A stretch of DNA of 64,000 bases from Helopsaltes ochotensis (Eukaryota > Chordata > Aves > Passeriformes > Locustellidae), in contig VXBM01001234.1 in assembly GCA_013400155.1 (NCBI GenBank), positions 62,001 through 126,000 on the forward strand, given 5' to 3'. Shown in pieces: positions 22,754 to 35,695 of this stretch. A model generated the notes under the pieces. That model worked only from the letters and a program-made list of their open reading frames with translations. It was not told where the DNA came from and ran no database searches. Each line of letters begins with the position of its first letter. The stretch's first letter is position 1. The translations under genes were made by a program, and so were the position numbers.

Positions 22754-22902
22754 CACAGGACCACAGAATGGCTTGGGCTAAAAGGGACCTCAAAGACCAT
22801 CTGGTTCCACTTCCTGCCATGGGCAGGGACACCTTCTATTAGGACAGGTTACCCCAAGCCCTGTCCAACCAGGCATTGAACACTTCCAGGGATGGATTGG
22901 GC
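22754..22902 (-). mobile_element. CR1 LINE 3' fragment (reverse orientation)
   Basis: ACCACAGAATGGCTTGGGCT, CTGCCATGGGCAGGGACACC and CCTGTCCAACCAGGCATTG. Short 3' fragment close behind the forward fragment at 22588-22665, facing the other way. Confidence 0.88.
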
Positions 22903-24100
22903 TTATGGTGTGAGGTGCCATGGCTAAACCCTCTGCTGTGTGTGATCCTGCCAGGGATGGGCTGATGAGTGTCAGTCCTTTTCTCCTCAGCCCTCTCAGA
23001 CTGGGAACCAAGATCCTTTCCATTGCTATTGACAGCATGTTTTGGGCATAAGCCCTGTCCCTCCTGCAAGATTGCTTCTGTGTATAAGTTTATTTCTGTG
23101 TCATGGCTGAAGAACTTGATGAAATTTATAGAGGTCAGCACAGGTAAGTATCCCACGTAAGCCTTGCCATAGAAGTTTATATGGGTTTAAATATCCAAGC
23201 AGTCTCATGTGAAAAACAGAGTTTCAGGGATTTTGGTACTGCCATTGGTTAAATAGATTTCAGGTCTTTATTATGCTATTGAAATACTTGAATCACCACT
23301 TGAACTAAATGAAAGCTTACTGTGTGTGCATATAATTGTTTTTCTTGCTACCTATTACTTGATTGGGGTTGAGTAAGGTTAGCTAAAGCATTAAATTAAT
23401 TTTCTTGTAAAGTTATGCATTATGAAGTAAAAGGTATAAAAGTTACATTATACATGGCAAATGTCTTGAGGGTTTGTTTTATAGACTTGTTTATATTTTT
23501 ATTTTAATGATTATTGCTTTCTTCGTGTCATTTCCACTTTTGAATTTCCATACTCATTACATTTTTATTATCTCTTTTATAAAATAAATGGCAGCAAACC
23601 AGACAATTTAGTTTGTGAAATAAATAGATCCAAATATATCTCTCAATAAATTAAATGTTGTGGCTGCAAGAGGGACTTTTCCAAAGTCACTAGGCTGAAG
23701 GCAAAGCCAATTAATAGCTGGCCTTTCATTTTTATGGACCACGGCATGCAGCACATCCATCTGACTTGGCAGATTTGAAATTATCCAAGAGACAGCTGAA
23801 CTACATTGAAAGATACGTCAGTAAAATTGGTGCTCATGGAAGGCAACAGATCAACAGCCCTAGAAATCAAATCCTTGTGAGCTACGTGCAAACCCCACTG
23901 AAGTAATTTTGAACATTTTCTCTTGACTTCAGGGTGAGAGTCTATGCTCACAGCATTTTCAGGGGCTATGCAGACTTTAGCCACGCATTATCATTGTGGA
24001 TCTTAACTGATACATATTCCCAAACACGTTGTGAGACCTGTAGATGTAGCTTGTAGTTACTGGGAATCTTTCAAAGCACCAAACAGAAGTGTGTTTATTT

Positions 24101-24246
24101 CAGAATCACAGAATCACATGATGTTTTGGGTTGGAAGGGACCTTAAAGAACATCTTCTTTCACCCCCTGCCATGGGCAGGACACTTTTCACTATCCCAGG
24201 TTGCTTCAAGCCCTGTCCAACCTGGCCCTGAACAAGTCCCAGGAGC
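24101..24246 (-). mobile_element. CR1 LINE 3' fragment (reverse orientation)
   Basis: CAGAATCACAGAATCACATG, TTGGGTTGGAAGGGACCTTA, CTGCCATGGGCAGGACAC and TCCCAGGTTGCTTCAAGCCC. Well-preserved 3' tail, sharply 5'-truncated. Confidence 0.9.
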
Positions 24247-24322
24247 TGGATATAGAAAATACGAATTTAATTTGTATATCAGCAGTACAAGTGCAATTAC
24301 TCTTCATAATCATGTGGGTGAT

Positions 24323-24720
24323 GGGTCTAGAAAACATGTCTCTTGAGGAGCAGCTGAGGGAGCTGGAGGTGTTTAGTCTGGAGAAGAGGAGGCTCCAGAG
24401 GGCACCTTCTCACTCTCTTCCACTCCCTGACAGGAGGGTGGAGTGAAGTAAGGGTCAGTCTCCACTGCCATGCCTGAAGTGAAAGGATGAGAGGAAGTGG
24501 CTTTAAGTTCTGCCAGAGGAAGTTCAGATACGTATTAGAAAAAAAAATTCACTGCAAGAGTGGTCAGGCACTGGAATAAGTTACCCAAGGAGGTGGTGGA
24601 GTCACTATCGTTGAAACTGTTCAAGGGGCATCTGGATTTTAGGGGTGCTTACAGTGGTGCTGGTTCATGGTGGGACTATCTGGTCTTGAATGTCTCTTCC
24701 TCTGTCATGATTCTGTGATA
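24323..24720 (+). mobile_element. CR1 LINE 3' fragment
   Basis: Runs from GAGCTGGAGGTGTTTAGTCT through GAAAGGATGAGAGGAAGTGG, AGAGTGGTCAGGCACTGG and GGAGGTGGTGGAGTCAC to the terminal CATGATTCTGTGATA. Nearly 400 bp, forward, ending at the CR1 3' terminus. It lies head to head with the reversed fragment at 24101-24246. Confidence 0.9.
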
Positions 24721-26237
24721 AAATTAACTGATACATTTTAGTAATATGTGGCCTCTGTTCTCTGTAAATTTTTTTTGTGTGTATAGATTTTTTTTTTAAT
24801 AGTCTTTATTTCCTATGTATAATTTTGCTGTTCTGAAACATAATGTCAATGCAATTTTTTCCTTTGGATCTAAAGCTACAATACCCACTGTATATACACA
24901 ACAAGTCCTGGGCTACCAAGTCCTCCTCCTGGTTGCCACCCATAAATTCAATTTATAACCCAATAGACAAACCCTTTCTGCATCTAAGAACCAGCTGGGT
25001 TTCTGCATGGGTATTTCCACGTAAAGTCTGTTCTGGAGCTTTTTTGAATTTGATGCTAATCTGTTCCTTCCTATTTTCTCTTGTTCTCCCAGTCTTCTTC
25101 CAGGTTTACTGGGAAATTGGAGCCATGGTGGTGAGACTAATTGCCTTGTTAGGAATAAGTGAACTGAATGAAATCAGCCCAGTGGTGTGAGCAATAACAT
25201 TTGGTAGCAGTCAGGCTGTGGTGAGCTGAGCTCCTGCCTGCTCAGCTGCCCAGGTTTGTCTTGTATTGTGCTCATGTTTTTACATGTTTGTCTGTATCAA
25301 ACTTTTCTTTTGTTCCATGTTTCTATCTCAAATTATTTTGGAGCAGAGCCATCTCTTTGGACTGAGTATGCAGAACATGTGGCCTAGTGGGATATATTAT
25401 TAAGACTTCCAAAAGGAACTCAATATGAATAGTAAAAATAAAGTGAATAATACTGAAGAATATAGCTATATTAGAACAGCTAACATAAATCCTAAATCTA
25501 AAAATGGAACACCAGGAAGAGAGTTCAAATTAATTTAAAGTAGGGTGTTTTTGGTGTTTTTTTTGGTTACTGAGATTTGCAAGTGGATGAGGAATTATAT
25601 TTCAAAAAACTAGCATTTTACCTTATAAATTTTCTAAATGGGAATTTTAGCAAATAACTGTTGAACTGTGCCATTCCTGTTATTCCATGGCAAACACTCC
25701 TTCCACAGTAAGCAGGATTCCAGTAAGGATATAGTTGTTTTGAACCCTTGGAGTTCTGCCTTGGGCAGCAGGGAAGGATTTGGGATCTGGTGCCTTGCGT
25801 GGTGGACAAAGCATTTCACTGCATTAAAGAAATAAGCAAAATGTTTGTCTTTACACAGTCTCATTGCTGTTGGAGAGGGTAAAGAGAGATTGTGACCCTG
25901 AAGCCTCTTAAATGGGATTTGAAGTGAGGAATAGCTGTGGGTATAGAAATCAGAATTTATGGAACCACTGGCTATTGCTGCCAATCCTAATGATAATGTT
26001 CTATCAAGTACTGTTATTTGCATGGTGGTAAAATTATCTGTGTTGGTCATGGAGCTGGGTGGACTGTAGTACACTGCATGAATGCAGAACCAAGATATAG
26101 CATTTCCAGAGGTAAGTAGGATCCTGGTTTCACAAAGAGACTTTGGTCCAATTTCAAACCATGCAGGAACGAGGAGAGAGCTTAGTTACAGAAGTGTGTG
26201 TAATCTGTTCTTTTTTGGGGGACTTTCTGTTCATTTT
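24721..26237. other. Non-coding interval, nothing recognised
   Basis: Contains T-runs near 24771-24800. The 146-codon minus frame at 26074-25634 has no family resemblance and is most likely chance. Confidence 0.55.
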
Positions 26238-26588
26238 AGAATCATGGAGTCACAGAATGGTTTGGACTGGGAGGGACCACTGCATTTCCACCCCTGCCTT
26301 GGGCAGGAACACCTTCCACTAGACCAGGTTACTCAGAACCCAGTCTAGACTGACCTTGAACCTCTATGGGAAGGGGGACTTTACAACCTTTTTTTCCTGT
26401 CACTCCAGGCCTTGTCCCAGGTGCCTCTCCAGCTCTCCTGGAGCCCCTTAGGCACTGGAAGGGGCTCTGAGGTCTCCCTGGAGCCTTCTCCAGATGAACA
26501 CCTCCAACTCTGCCAGCCTAAGCAGAGGTGATCCAACCCTTGGAGCAATTTTGTCACCCTCCTCTGGACTCATGCCAACAGGCCCATG
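26238..26588 (-). mobile_element. CR1 LINE 3' fragment (reverse orientation)
   Basis: GAATCATGGAGTCACAGAAT, GGTTTGGACTGGGAGGGACC, AGACCAGGTTACTCAGAACC, then GCCTCTCCAGCTCTCCTGG and CCTCCTCTGGACTCATGCC. An internal deletion removes part of the usual CR1 sequence between about 26370 and 26400. Confidence 0.88.
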
Positions 26589-28454
26589 ACCTTTTGTATG
26601 CTTTGTTGTACAAGTAAAGTATAACAGGGTTAAAGACCTTTGTGAGTTCTATGGATTGTGTTCCTCACCTCCATGGCATCTTTGGAAACAACCTGTAAAT
26701 CCATATTCATGAGGCTCTGGTCTGAGCTGGCTCACGTGGCTGGGGATTTTGGGACCTCTGGCACTGCAAGGCAGGATGTGACATCTTGGCCAGAGAAGGT
26801 AATGAGGGCACCAGGCATCCTGTTGTCAGCTCTGATTCATGTTCCCTTCTGTGTCAGGGGGCTTTGGAGTAAAAGGGACTCCACGGAATGGACACTGATC
26901 ACTGCCACCAAAGGTAGCCCCCCAGCAAGAGATGTGTCCCTGTCAAAAGGGTTGTGCACCCTGTGGTGATGGCTGTGACCAGCAACGGTTGGGGCTGGAG
27001 TGTGGAGGCTAGGACAATGGCAAGCGCATACGAAATTTTATGTCCACTCAGCTTGCTCCCTGGATATCCAGTAAAATATTCCCAGGCCATTTCTGTCTGT
27101 TTCTTTCAAACAATCTTCCTTGCCAGTAAATACATGCTTCCTGTAGCTGCCACTTTTATATTGAATTAGTAGAGCTTATTAAGTCCCCCATTATTTTGTT
27201 GCATGATGGAGCATACAGGTGTTTTTCCACATAAAGTGTTCACATGACACAGCAGGAGTAGCACTTTAAGCCTTAACTGCATGCACTTGGTTATCTAATT
27301 TTTGTGCATTAATCCTCTCAAGATGTCTGTTAACACAGACCTTGCTAATTAATTTTGCTTTAATGTCTGCAAATGTATGACTCAGTTTTTTAAAGGAAAT
27401 TGGAAGATCACGGAGCACTGTATTATGAATCATAATATCAATGACATTTAAAGACATATAAAATTACTTAGCTGGTACATGATATAGAATTATACCACAA
27501 TCTAACCTCATCAACAAAAAAGTCATATCTCTGATATACCCATTTTTGTTTATGTTCTTAGACAATTACTGCTGTAGCAAGACTTGGACAAATGTCTTTA
27601 TTTCAATGTGGTTTTGTAGGGGAAAAAGAAGGGATTCTCACCCAAAAAAAGAAGTCTGAAAAGACATGAAGGTCCAAAAATGTTACTCTAGTCTTCCTTT
27701 TTTGAGTAAATAGAGATATACAGGCACCTACAGAAGATAGATGATCTAATCAAAACCTAAGAGAATTCACATCTAACCCTTATGTAAACAACAATCTTAA
27801 AACAAGCTCAAGTTCAAAACTATTTATACCAAAAAAAGTGAGTACTTAAGGGACTTTAGGCATTCCTTTCCCCTTCTTATTTGGAATGGGAAATAGCAGA
27901 CAGCCTGTTATCTCTCTTTTGGCATATCTGAAGCCAACAAATGTGTCAAACTTGCACTATGGTCCTGAAATTTAAGCCTTTATTTCCATTCCAAAGCGAC
28001 CTGGAATTTTAAAGTTGCATGGAAAAATTTCTGAATATTTGATTTGCAAAGCAGTTTCTAGCCTTGAATTGACTTACTGCTTGCAGTAACACTGCTCATC
28101 AGTAGATGTGAACCCAATTAACAAGTATCCAACCTCCATCTTTCTATCATCTACTGACAGCAAATGTACCCAACCAAAAAGGGAAATCTTGTACCAAAAT
28201 TATGAAGATATGTTCAAATATAATCACCATATCAAAACAAAATCTTAAAAATTATCTGTGTATTTGGTGGAGCAGAACTTCATAGAGTCCATGGACAGGA
28301 AAAGATTCACATTATCACCATTCTTGCTCAAAAAGTTTGGAGTCAAGACTCCTGTGGACAATCTTAACCACAGACATAAAACTTAAATCCTCCTGTTAGT
28401 AATATTATCTTAAACCTCACGGTTTATTTATTGCATGGTAATATTTTTAACAGA
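26589..28454. other. Non-coding interval, nothing recognised
   Basis: AT-rich, unique-looking sequence with no supported gene. Confidence 0.55.
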
Positions 28455-28648
28455 AGAACTGATTAGCTGTTGGAGCAAACTACCAGAGAAGGCAGTGGAT
28501 CCCACTTCTCTTGAAGTCTTCATCTCAAAACTGGAAGTCAGCTTTGGTGTGCTCAATCCTGTAGCAGCTACAGGATGAAGTTTAGAGTCAGTATTACATG
28601 GGCTTATTACAAATGTCCTCTCTGGCCTGAACATTTATGAATCTCAGT
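28455..28648 (+). mobile_element. Old CR1/L3-like LINE tail
   Basis: GAGCAAACTACCAGAGAAGG, CTCTTGAAGTCTTCATCTC and CTCTGGCCTGAACATTTATG, then AATCTCAG. This pattern fits the older amniote CR1 subfamilies shared with turtles and crocodilians, not the young avian ones. It is heavily diverged, and assignment rests on motif order recalled from that family. Confidence 0.55.
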
Positions 28649-30243
28649 GTTTCTAAAGTACCTACAGATCCTTGAATAAAAGACGCAGTTGGAAGTACAA
28701 CGTATTTTACAGGAGAGCTCCGTCTGCCTCACACAGAGGTAAGGAAAAGCTCACATGGCTGCATGGTGAACTCAGGTACAGCCACATTTCATTAAACTTA
28801 TTACAACTTTCAGCCATGTCCATGGCTAGACATAAATAAGCAAGGACAGGCCAGCTTTACTAAAATACATAGTTTTGTCACTCTGACAGGCATGGAAGGG
28901 GCTGAAACTGCCCGTGTCTTGAGGACAATTTTAACAGCAGAACCTTTCTCCTCAGGGGACTGCTCTCACTTTTTCATTTAGAGGAGGAGAAAAGAAACCA
29001 AATCCTAAACATATGATGATTTTATTATGTGAAACCCAATAGGAAATGAAGTAAGAATATCAGGCTGCTTTCAGTTTCCTTGCAAGGGATTTTGTTTTAA
29101 GTTGGAAGAGGGGCACCTGCGCTGGATGCTTGCTTCCCTCTGCCTAAACATCAGGACCTGTTTAATTGTTGGGGGTCATCCTGCAAGTTGTATGGTGCAA
29201 AGATAGAGAAGGCTTGATGGAAACTCCTCAGCTTTGATCCAGGCTCTGCTGGTTTGGAGAGAAAGATTCAGCTGAAGAAGCAGAGGATAAAGGACTACAG
29301 CAGCTCCTGGCTGTATCTTGGTGTGCGCACAGGGATGCCTAAGTGTGTACGTGTGTGTGTGTGTGTCTGTGAACAGCATAAGCAAGCCAGCCAAATTCCA
29401 TCTTCATGGACAGTTCAATGGAAAGTTTGCTCGAAAATGCAGTATATCATATTTCATGAATTTAATAGGGTTTTCATGATTTTACAAAGTGCTTCAACCA
29501 GACACTCATGGCTGGAGGCTGCACAGCAGGAGACCTAAAACACTGCATCTGTGTTTTTCAACTCTTGCCAGAATCCATTGAATTTGATCCGGAATGACTA
29601 TGCATCTTTGGAATGTACATTCACTTTTCTCTTGCCTTATCCAAATAAAAGAGGGAGATGGGGGGTGGTTTGAGGGGGAGGGAGGAAAGAGTCCTATGAG
29701 AATTCCATATGGAAACACTAAACTAGCATTATAAAGGATTTCCTATAAACAAAATTACGGTCGCAAATTTTGGACTCGGACCACATTTGAAACAAAGGGC
29801 CCTTTGTCTCCCTCTTTAATATATTGTTTTATCTGTGTTAACACACACATTTTTATTTTTTTATGGCAATAGATAAAGAGATGTACACGTATACACTCAT
29901 GCAAAAATGAATATATATATATTAGTTTGAGGTCCAGTTGCAATCTCTCTTAATTTTTTTTGATTGCAGAACTCCTAACAAGAGCAAACTTTAATCGTTC
30001 TCTGCACTAAATCCCTTGAAAATAAATATCCAGGGCAACTTCAAAAGCCCTTAATTAGAAGCACATGTGTGGTGTTAGAAATTTCTGGCTGAGGCGGCTG
30101 AGTTGTAATTTAACGTTATGATCTGCCATAAATATTATCCATAATGAGCAGACTTCATGTTACACTTCTATATGTCAGATAACTGCAATATTTTTTGTCT
30201 GCTTTTGTTCAATCACTGAACCTTAAGTGAAGTTTAAAATTAG

Positions 30244-30268
30244 AAGGAAAGAAAGAAAGAAAGAAAGA
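30244..30268. repeat. (AAAG)n microsatellite
   Basis: Six tandem AAAG units, slightly imperfect at the left edge. Confidence 0.9.
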
Positions 30269-30693
30269 ACCAGTTTTCCCACCGGGGAGCTGAATATTTC
30301 TGTCCTCCTAGCTGCAAAGAGAGCTATTGATTTTATTCTGTTTTCTTTGTTACAGTTTAAAAATGTGGTTAACAGATAATAACTTGGAGATGGCAGGAAG
30401 GGGAAGGATAAGGTTTGGAAGTTGGTGAGATGATTGTTGTTGTTTTGCATAACTTTCTGATTGAAGATTTCTGGAATATTTGCTGTGTTCCTCACTACCA
30501 AAGCAAACCTCAAACTCCCATCAGCTCATTTCTACATGAAAATCTAACCATTTCTACGCCTGTGTTTTACCTGAACTGAGTCTACCACTCTGCAGGAACC
30601 TGATGGTCAAGAATGAAATTTTCTGTGTTAGTTTTAGGTGATTTATGAACTGATTTTGCAGTCTTGGCACAGACTGAACATCATTATATGTAC

Positions 30694-30695
<2 letters not shown>

Positions 30696-30727
<32 letters not shown>
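30696..30727. repeat. (TG)n microsatellite
   Basis: Sixteen TG units, preceded by an ATATGTACGTA transition. Confidence 0.95.
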
Positions 30728-30729
<2 letters not shown>

Positions 30730-31060
30730 GGAGGGGACAGTGAACCAGACAGTAAATTTACAGTGCAGTTATGCAGCTGTGGGGATTATGCACTGGATGC
30801 TTAAATGTGTGTGAAAAAATGCAGAAATAGTGTGGGGCTGCAGAGCAAGTCCACAGTTTCATGACTTGTATAAAGAGGCAGTTTGATTTGGACTTCAACC
30901 AAACACATGGGCTGTGTGGTTTTTGCCTTGAAGAGTGCCCCAGGACCCTGTACCTGTTTAAAATGACAGGATCACTTAAGCCTCCTCTGGTGTTTCTGAC
31001 TTCAGGTATCTGAGTCTCACCTTGGCAGGCTGTTCGTGTGGCCACAGCCATATCTTATTT

Positions 31061-31430
31061 TTCAGCCTGGAGAAGAAGAGGCTCCAGGGTGACCTTACTG
31101 CAGCATTCAAGTACCTAAAGGAACCACAGGAGTGCTGGAAATGGACTTTGGACAAGGACCTGGAAAAGGGGGAATGGCTTCACACTGAAAAATGTTGGGT
31201 TAGATGGGATACTGAAAACAAATTCTTGGCTGTGAGGAGGCAGGTCCTGTCACAAGTTGCCCAGAGAAACTGTGGTGCCCCTGAATCCCTGGCAGTGTCC
31301 AATGCTGGACGGGGCTTGGAGCAACCTGGGAGAGTGTAAGGTGTCCCAGCTCATGGCAGGGAAGTGGAACTGGGTCAGCTTTAATGTGCCTTACAACCCA
31401 AACCATTCTATGATGACTCTGTGATTCTTA
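31061..31430 (+). mobile_element. CR1 LINE 3' fragment
   Basis: AGCCTGGAGAAGAAGAGGCT, GGTCCTGTCACAAGTTGCCC, CCCTGGCAGTGTCCAATGC, GGCTTGGAGCAACCTGGG and CCCAAACCATTCTATGATG. It runs to the CR1 3' end at ACTCTGTGATTCTTA. Forward, moderately diverged. Confidence 0.92.
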
Positions 31431-31584
31431 TAGCCTGAGTGCAGGGCACAGGAGTGCTGCTCTCTCCTGACATATCTCTCCTAGGAAGATATTGTGTGTC
31501 CTCAACCTATGCTTTCTTCAGCAGATCCCGCCTCTTTTCCCACTCCCACCAGCCTTTTCACTGGAACGGCTTTTCTGCTTGATA

Positions 31585-31661
31585 AACAAAACAAAACAAA
31601 ACAAAACAAAACAAAACAAAACAAAACAAAACAAAACAAAACAAAACAAAACAAAACAAAC
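31585..31661. repeat. (CAAAA)n microsatellite with A/C-rich tail
   Basis: About fifteen perfect CAAAA units, followed to about 31720 by degenerate A and C runs (AACCCCCCAAAACCC), the same style as the tract at 8908-8985. The two frames open across it are repeat artefacts. Confidence 0.95.
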
Positions 31662-31721
31662 CCAACAAAAAACAACCAAAAAACCTCCCAAACCCCCCAA
31701 AACCCAAAACCACAAAACACT

Positions 31722-34700
31722 GCAAGAGTGAGTAAAAATCTCTGTTCAAGTGCATGGGGTGGGAATGTGTCTCTATCAACTGCAGCATCTTGACACAAAA
31801 TGTGGCTCCTGCAGCTATATGCTTGAGGAGCAATTCAGAATGGGGAAGTGGTGAGCAGAGTTACAGCAATTCCAAGATGCAGGCACCCTGGCCCCAGATA
31901 TAAAGCAAATATATGGCTGGAAGCAGCACCCTCTGTGGGCATGGTAACAAGCGGTCAGATGGCTGTGTGGTTTTGGTACCTGTCTGTTTGGTTTTGGCCA
32001 GACTCTGGCTGCTGGCGCTGCTGCTGGGGAGAGACTTGGGTGTCTGAGATTATAACTCCTCCCCAGGAGATGTCAGGCTCTCATAGGAACAGTACCAATT
32101 TTTTGTGGCAGCAGGAGGAGCTGCAAATCCAGTTCTCCAGGGTATCCTTCACAAGACTTTATCTCTCAGCTTTGTCTCTCATTCCCAAAATGCCTGTATG
32201 CAATTTTTACCTCTGCTGTTGCATAGCCTTGAGCTGGATCACATCCTATCAGTTCTCATAGCTCATATTAGACATAAAAAGCTGCAAGTCAAGTTCTTTC
32301 CCTGTGCCACCTCCCCTCAGCCCAGCTGAGTTCACAGGGATGGATTTGTACCTCCTTCCCCTCTTTAGGTAGTTCAGAGCAGAAGTGAGGTTGTAAACCT
32401 TCCAGGTGATAGGATGTCTCCAGAAAGGTCTGCCAAATTACTTTATAAACTTCAGATATATAGGGGAGAAGATAAAAGCTGTAATGTTGCCCTTCAGGAC
32501 GCCCTGATGGATGTGTTGCTCAATTTCTGATTGTGTCAGATGTATCTGACCAAATCTTTCATCACAATGGCAGAAAAAAAACCAAAAAAGGGTGTAATCT
32601 CCCCCTCCCCCTTCCATCTCAAGTTTCTGGAACCACAAGAAGCAGGACAGGGAGATAGTCTGCTGTCAAGGTATTTCTACCAGAGATGATGGAAATGCCC
32701 ATTTCTCTGTGACTTCCAGCATCAGTCTGTAGTCTGGAAGGGTTCAAATAATGCTTGGAGGCCTGCAGAGCTGTGAGTGTGTTTCTGAATACAGTCAGCA
32801 CTCAGAGTCATCTCCAGTGGTGTTTTTAGAGGCACATTGCATAGTTTGGGCTACTTACCAAACCAAATTTAAACCAAATGTATAGCTGGAGAAGAGTTTC
32901 CTGGTCCTTTTTTCAAAATGATATTTAACACTTCACATTTTGCTTCCAAACAGGGATCAAGAAGTTATTTAGAAGTATGAATAATTTCAGCATTTCAGAG
33001 CAATCTCCTGAAGTCAGCTACTGCCACCACCACCTCTGCCTGACCAAGGAGCCAGAGGTGAGTTCCCCAGCGTGGACTGGAACAATGAAACTCTGCTGGA
33101 AGAGGAACCTCTCTACATTGTGACCATATTTGCCATCAATTATTTGGGTGTGTGCCATTCCTGGTAAGATGTGGATGATCTGACTCACTCCTCCAAACAT
33201 GAGCGTGAAAAAGCTGTGAAAGATGCTAAGAGATACATAAAGTGAAAAAGTACTTTGTAATCAAGGTCAAACACTAGCAGTAAATTTGAACCAAATAAGA
33301 GCTCAGATTTCATGTGGCTACACATTCTTTCATCTTCATTTCTTCACCTCTCTATAGTTTACACTGATGCCTCCTATAGGCTTTGGTACACCCTTCAAAC
33401 CAATCAGTCTGGTAATGACGCTAACCATAATTCTTCCTTTTGGCTGGCTTGTGCTCAGCTTTTCTTAACACAAGCACAGCTCTGTCACAGCCCAAAGGAT
33501 TAATATCCAGCTAAATGTGGTAGAGTACAGCTTGTCTGACCAGCTGTCCTGAGCCCACAGAGGCCAGCCATGCCCCTCAAACTGCTAAACTCCCGTGGTG
33601 TGAGGGGCATGGGTCACCTTTGTGCGTGTGCAGGGACGGATGAAAGGACCTGCTGCCCCGGCCGCTCATCTTTCAGGACGTCGATAGGTGGAGCTGAAGG
33701 AACAACGCAGGAAGGCGTACATGGGTGTGTTTGCTTTTTTTAGTGTGCCAGGAAGGGGTTGCACTTGTGAAATGAAAGAAGTGTGGCTGTGCGGTGAAGG
33801 GAGGGCATGGGGGACACAAGGCTGCTGCAGGGAGTGATGGAGGAGAGATGGAAAACGAATGGAGGACACAGAAACGTCTGGGACAAAATACCTTTTCTCT
33901 TGTCTACAGGCTTCTCCAGAGTATATTCTGCATCTGATTCAACTTCTACACATACTGCATCAAAATAGACTTTATTTTCCTGGTAAATCTTGCACAGAAT
34001 GAATTCTAGCATATGATTTTGCCTATATAACTTAGGTAAGACAATCACTCAAACGCTTTGCATGTCACAGATGTCCAGCATGAGATGATCTAGAACTCAG
34101 TTATGGCAGGTCAGGTGCACTTCAGGTGTCCTTCTGCCTAAATAAATCACCTTGTGAAAAAAAACTTAGTAGTCAGTGTAAATAAGGGTTCTCATGTCAT
34201 GGTTTGCTTAGTCTGCTAATCAAAACATGTAGCTCTGAGCACTTAACATTTAGTGCAGTTTATGAAAATCAAGCATCATTATTGCTGTCTGATACATTAT
34301 CACCAGCAGCCATATAATGGGAAAAATGTTCCTGGGTTGAAATGAGTGCAATTTATGATTCTAAATTGTTATGCATAAAGAAAGAGGAGTGCAGCTGGAT
34401 ATTCATTAGACACATTCAACTTAATGTATTGAAAACAGTAAAGAATATGTTTTAATTAATAAGCCAAATGCACATGGTGATGGAATCGTAAAGAGGGCCC
34501 ACAGAGCTCTGCAGTTCTTACTGGGAAGTGAAATGGCAAAGATGCTGCTTTCTCTAGAGTGAGGTGACCTGTATTCACCTGCAGACCACAATTCACCTGC
34601 TTTGGTTGTCTCTGCTTTACTGCCATTTAGAAGATTTTGCCCCTCAGACCCATCAGTGGTACAAAAGGCATCAGATGTTTTTATGCACCTCAGTGTTTAG

Positions 34701-35695
34701 ACTTCCAGTTTGCAAATCTGTTTCAGGAGGAAGATAGCTACCATATTCCAAAAATGAGGGCCTTTGGTCAAATTGCTTTTAGAAAGGGCACTTAAGAAGG
34801 GTTAAAAAGACACTAAAAACATTGTGAGTGTTGCCTCTGTTGCAGTTTTGGAAGGAATTAATAGAAATTAATAGGAAAAAACAGGACATCTTCAACAACT
34901 GTAAAGTTCATGTTCCTAAATGACCTTCAAAAGCAAAACTGAATCTGACATTTCCCCCAAGAGTTTGAAAATGTACTGAAGATATCAACCAAATAATCTA
35001 TTTCTTGTGAGGTCTTCTTAAGAAGACCCTAAAATAGAAGAACAGTAGCTTGAACAATTATTAAAGTTACTCTTTGGAATGGAACTTTCATTCTTGCTCA
35101 AAAATCTTGTTGAAGAAATTTTTGGCACCTGACATTTACCAGTTGTGTTAGAAGCCAGGAAGTGAATCACCTTGGAAAATCTGAACAAAATTTTCTTGGC
35201 TGCCATCATTTGAAGGCAGATAAAATGCATTTCCAAAAAATAAGAAATTTTAATGTGATTGTTAATTCATACCAACTAGTTCAAAATGAGCCAATATTTG
35301 CAGTTTGTGATTTAAATAGAATCTTCTTGACTCTTACTGAGTTGATAATTTGTTATTTGATAGAGAGGGAGGGGGACGGGCTACAGTGTTATACTATTTA
35401 TATTCATCTCTAGGCATAGGCCTTTCCTAAAAAAAAATCCATAAGTCAGATATGACCATTACTAGTCACAGACTGGGATCTCTCACTGCCAGGGCCCACT
35501 GAGTGGGGTTATTTGCATCCCTCAGAGACTGACTGTAAAAGGTGAAGTAATTTCTCCTGAAACACTGTGGGTGACACCCTTGTGGAGTCTATGCTGAAGG
35601 GAATAGCTTCGATGACCATCCCTGCTTATTCTTTTAGAGACTAAACCATGTCAAGGGAAGCTCAACATGACCCATCAATTGAGCCCTGAAAGCCA
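31722..35695. other. Four kilobases of non-coding DNA, nothing recognised
   Basis: No exon supported. 34195-34480 is unique A/T-rich DNA with octamer- and homeobox-like words (TTATGCATAA, TTAATTAAT), a possible regulatory element only by appearance. Confidence 0.5.

Larger units (their letters stand above)
28649..31060. other. Non-coding interval with three microsatellites
   Basis: Holds (GT)n at 29351-29366, (AAAG)n at 30244-30268 and (TG)n at 30696-30727. The part at 29960-30230 is unique, A/T-rich and repeat-free and looks like possible conserved non-coding DNA, but that cannot be judged from one sequence. Confidence 0.55.

Noticed and set aside
25634..26074. 146-codon minus-strand frame
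   Set aside because: No family resemblance, no repeat of residues typical of a domain, and no splice partners. Length is within chance in 64 kb read in six frames.
31492..31833. Several overlapping frames at the (CAAAA)n repeat
   Set aside because: Microsatellite artefact giving Asn-Lys-Thr or Phe-Cys-Leu periodicity.
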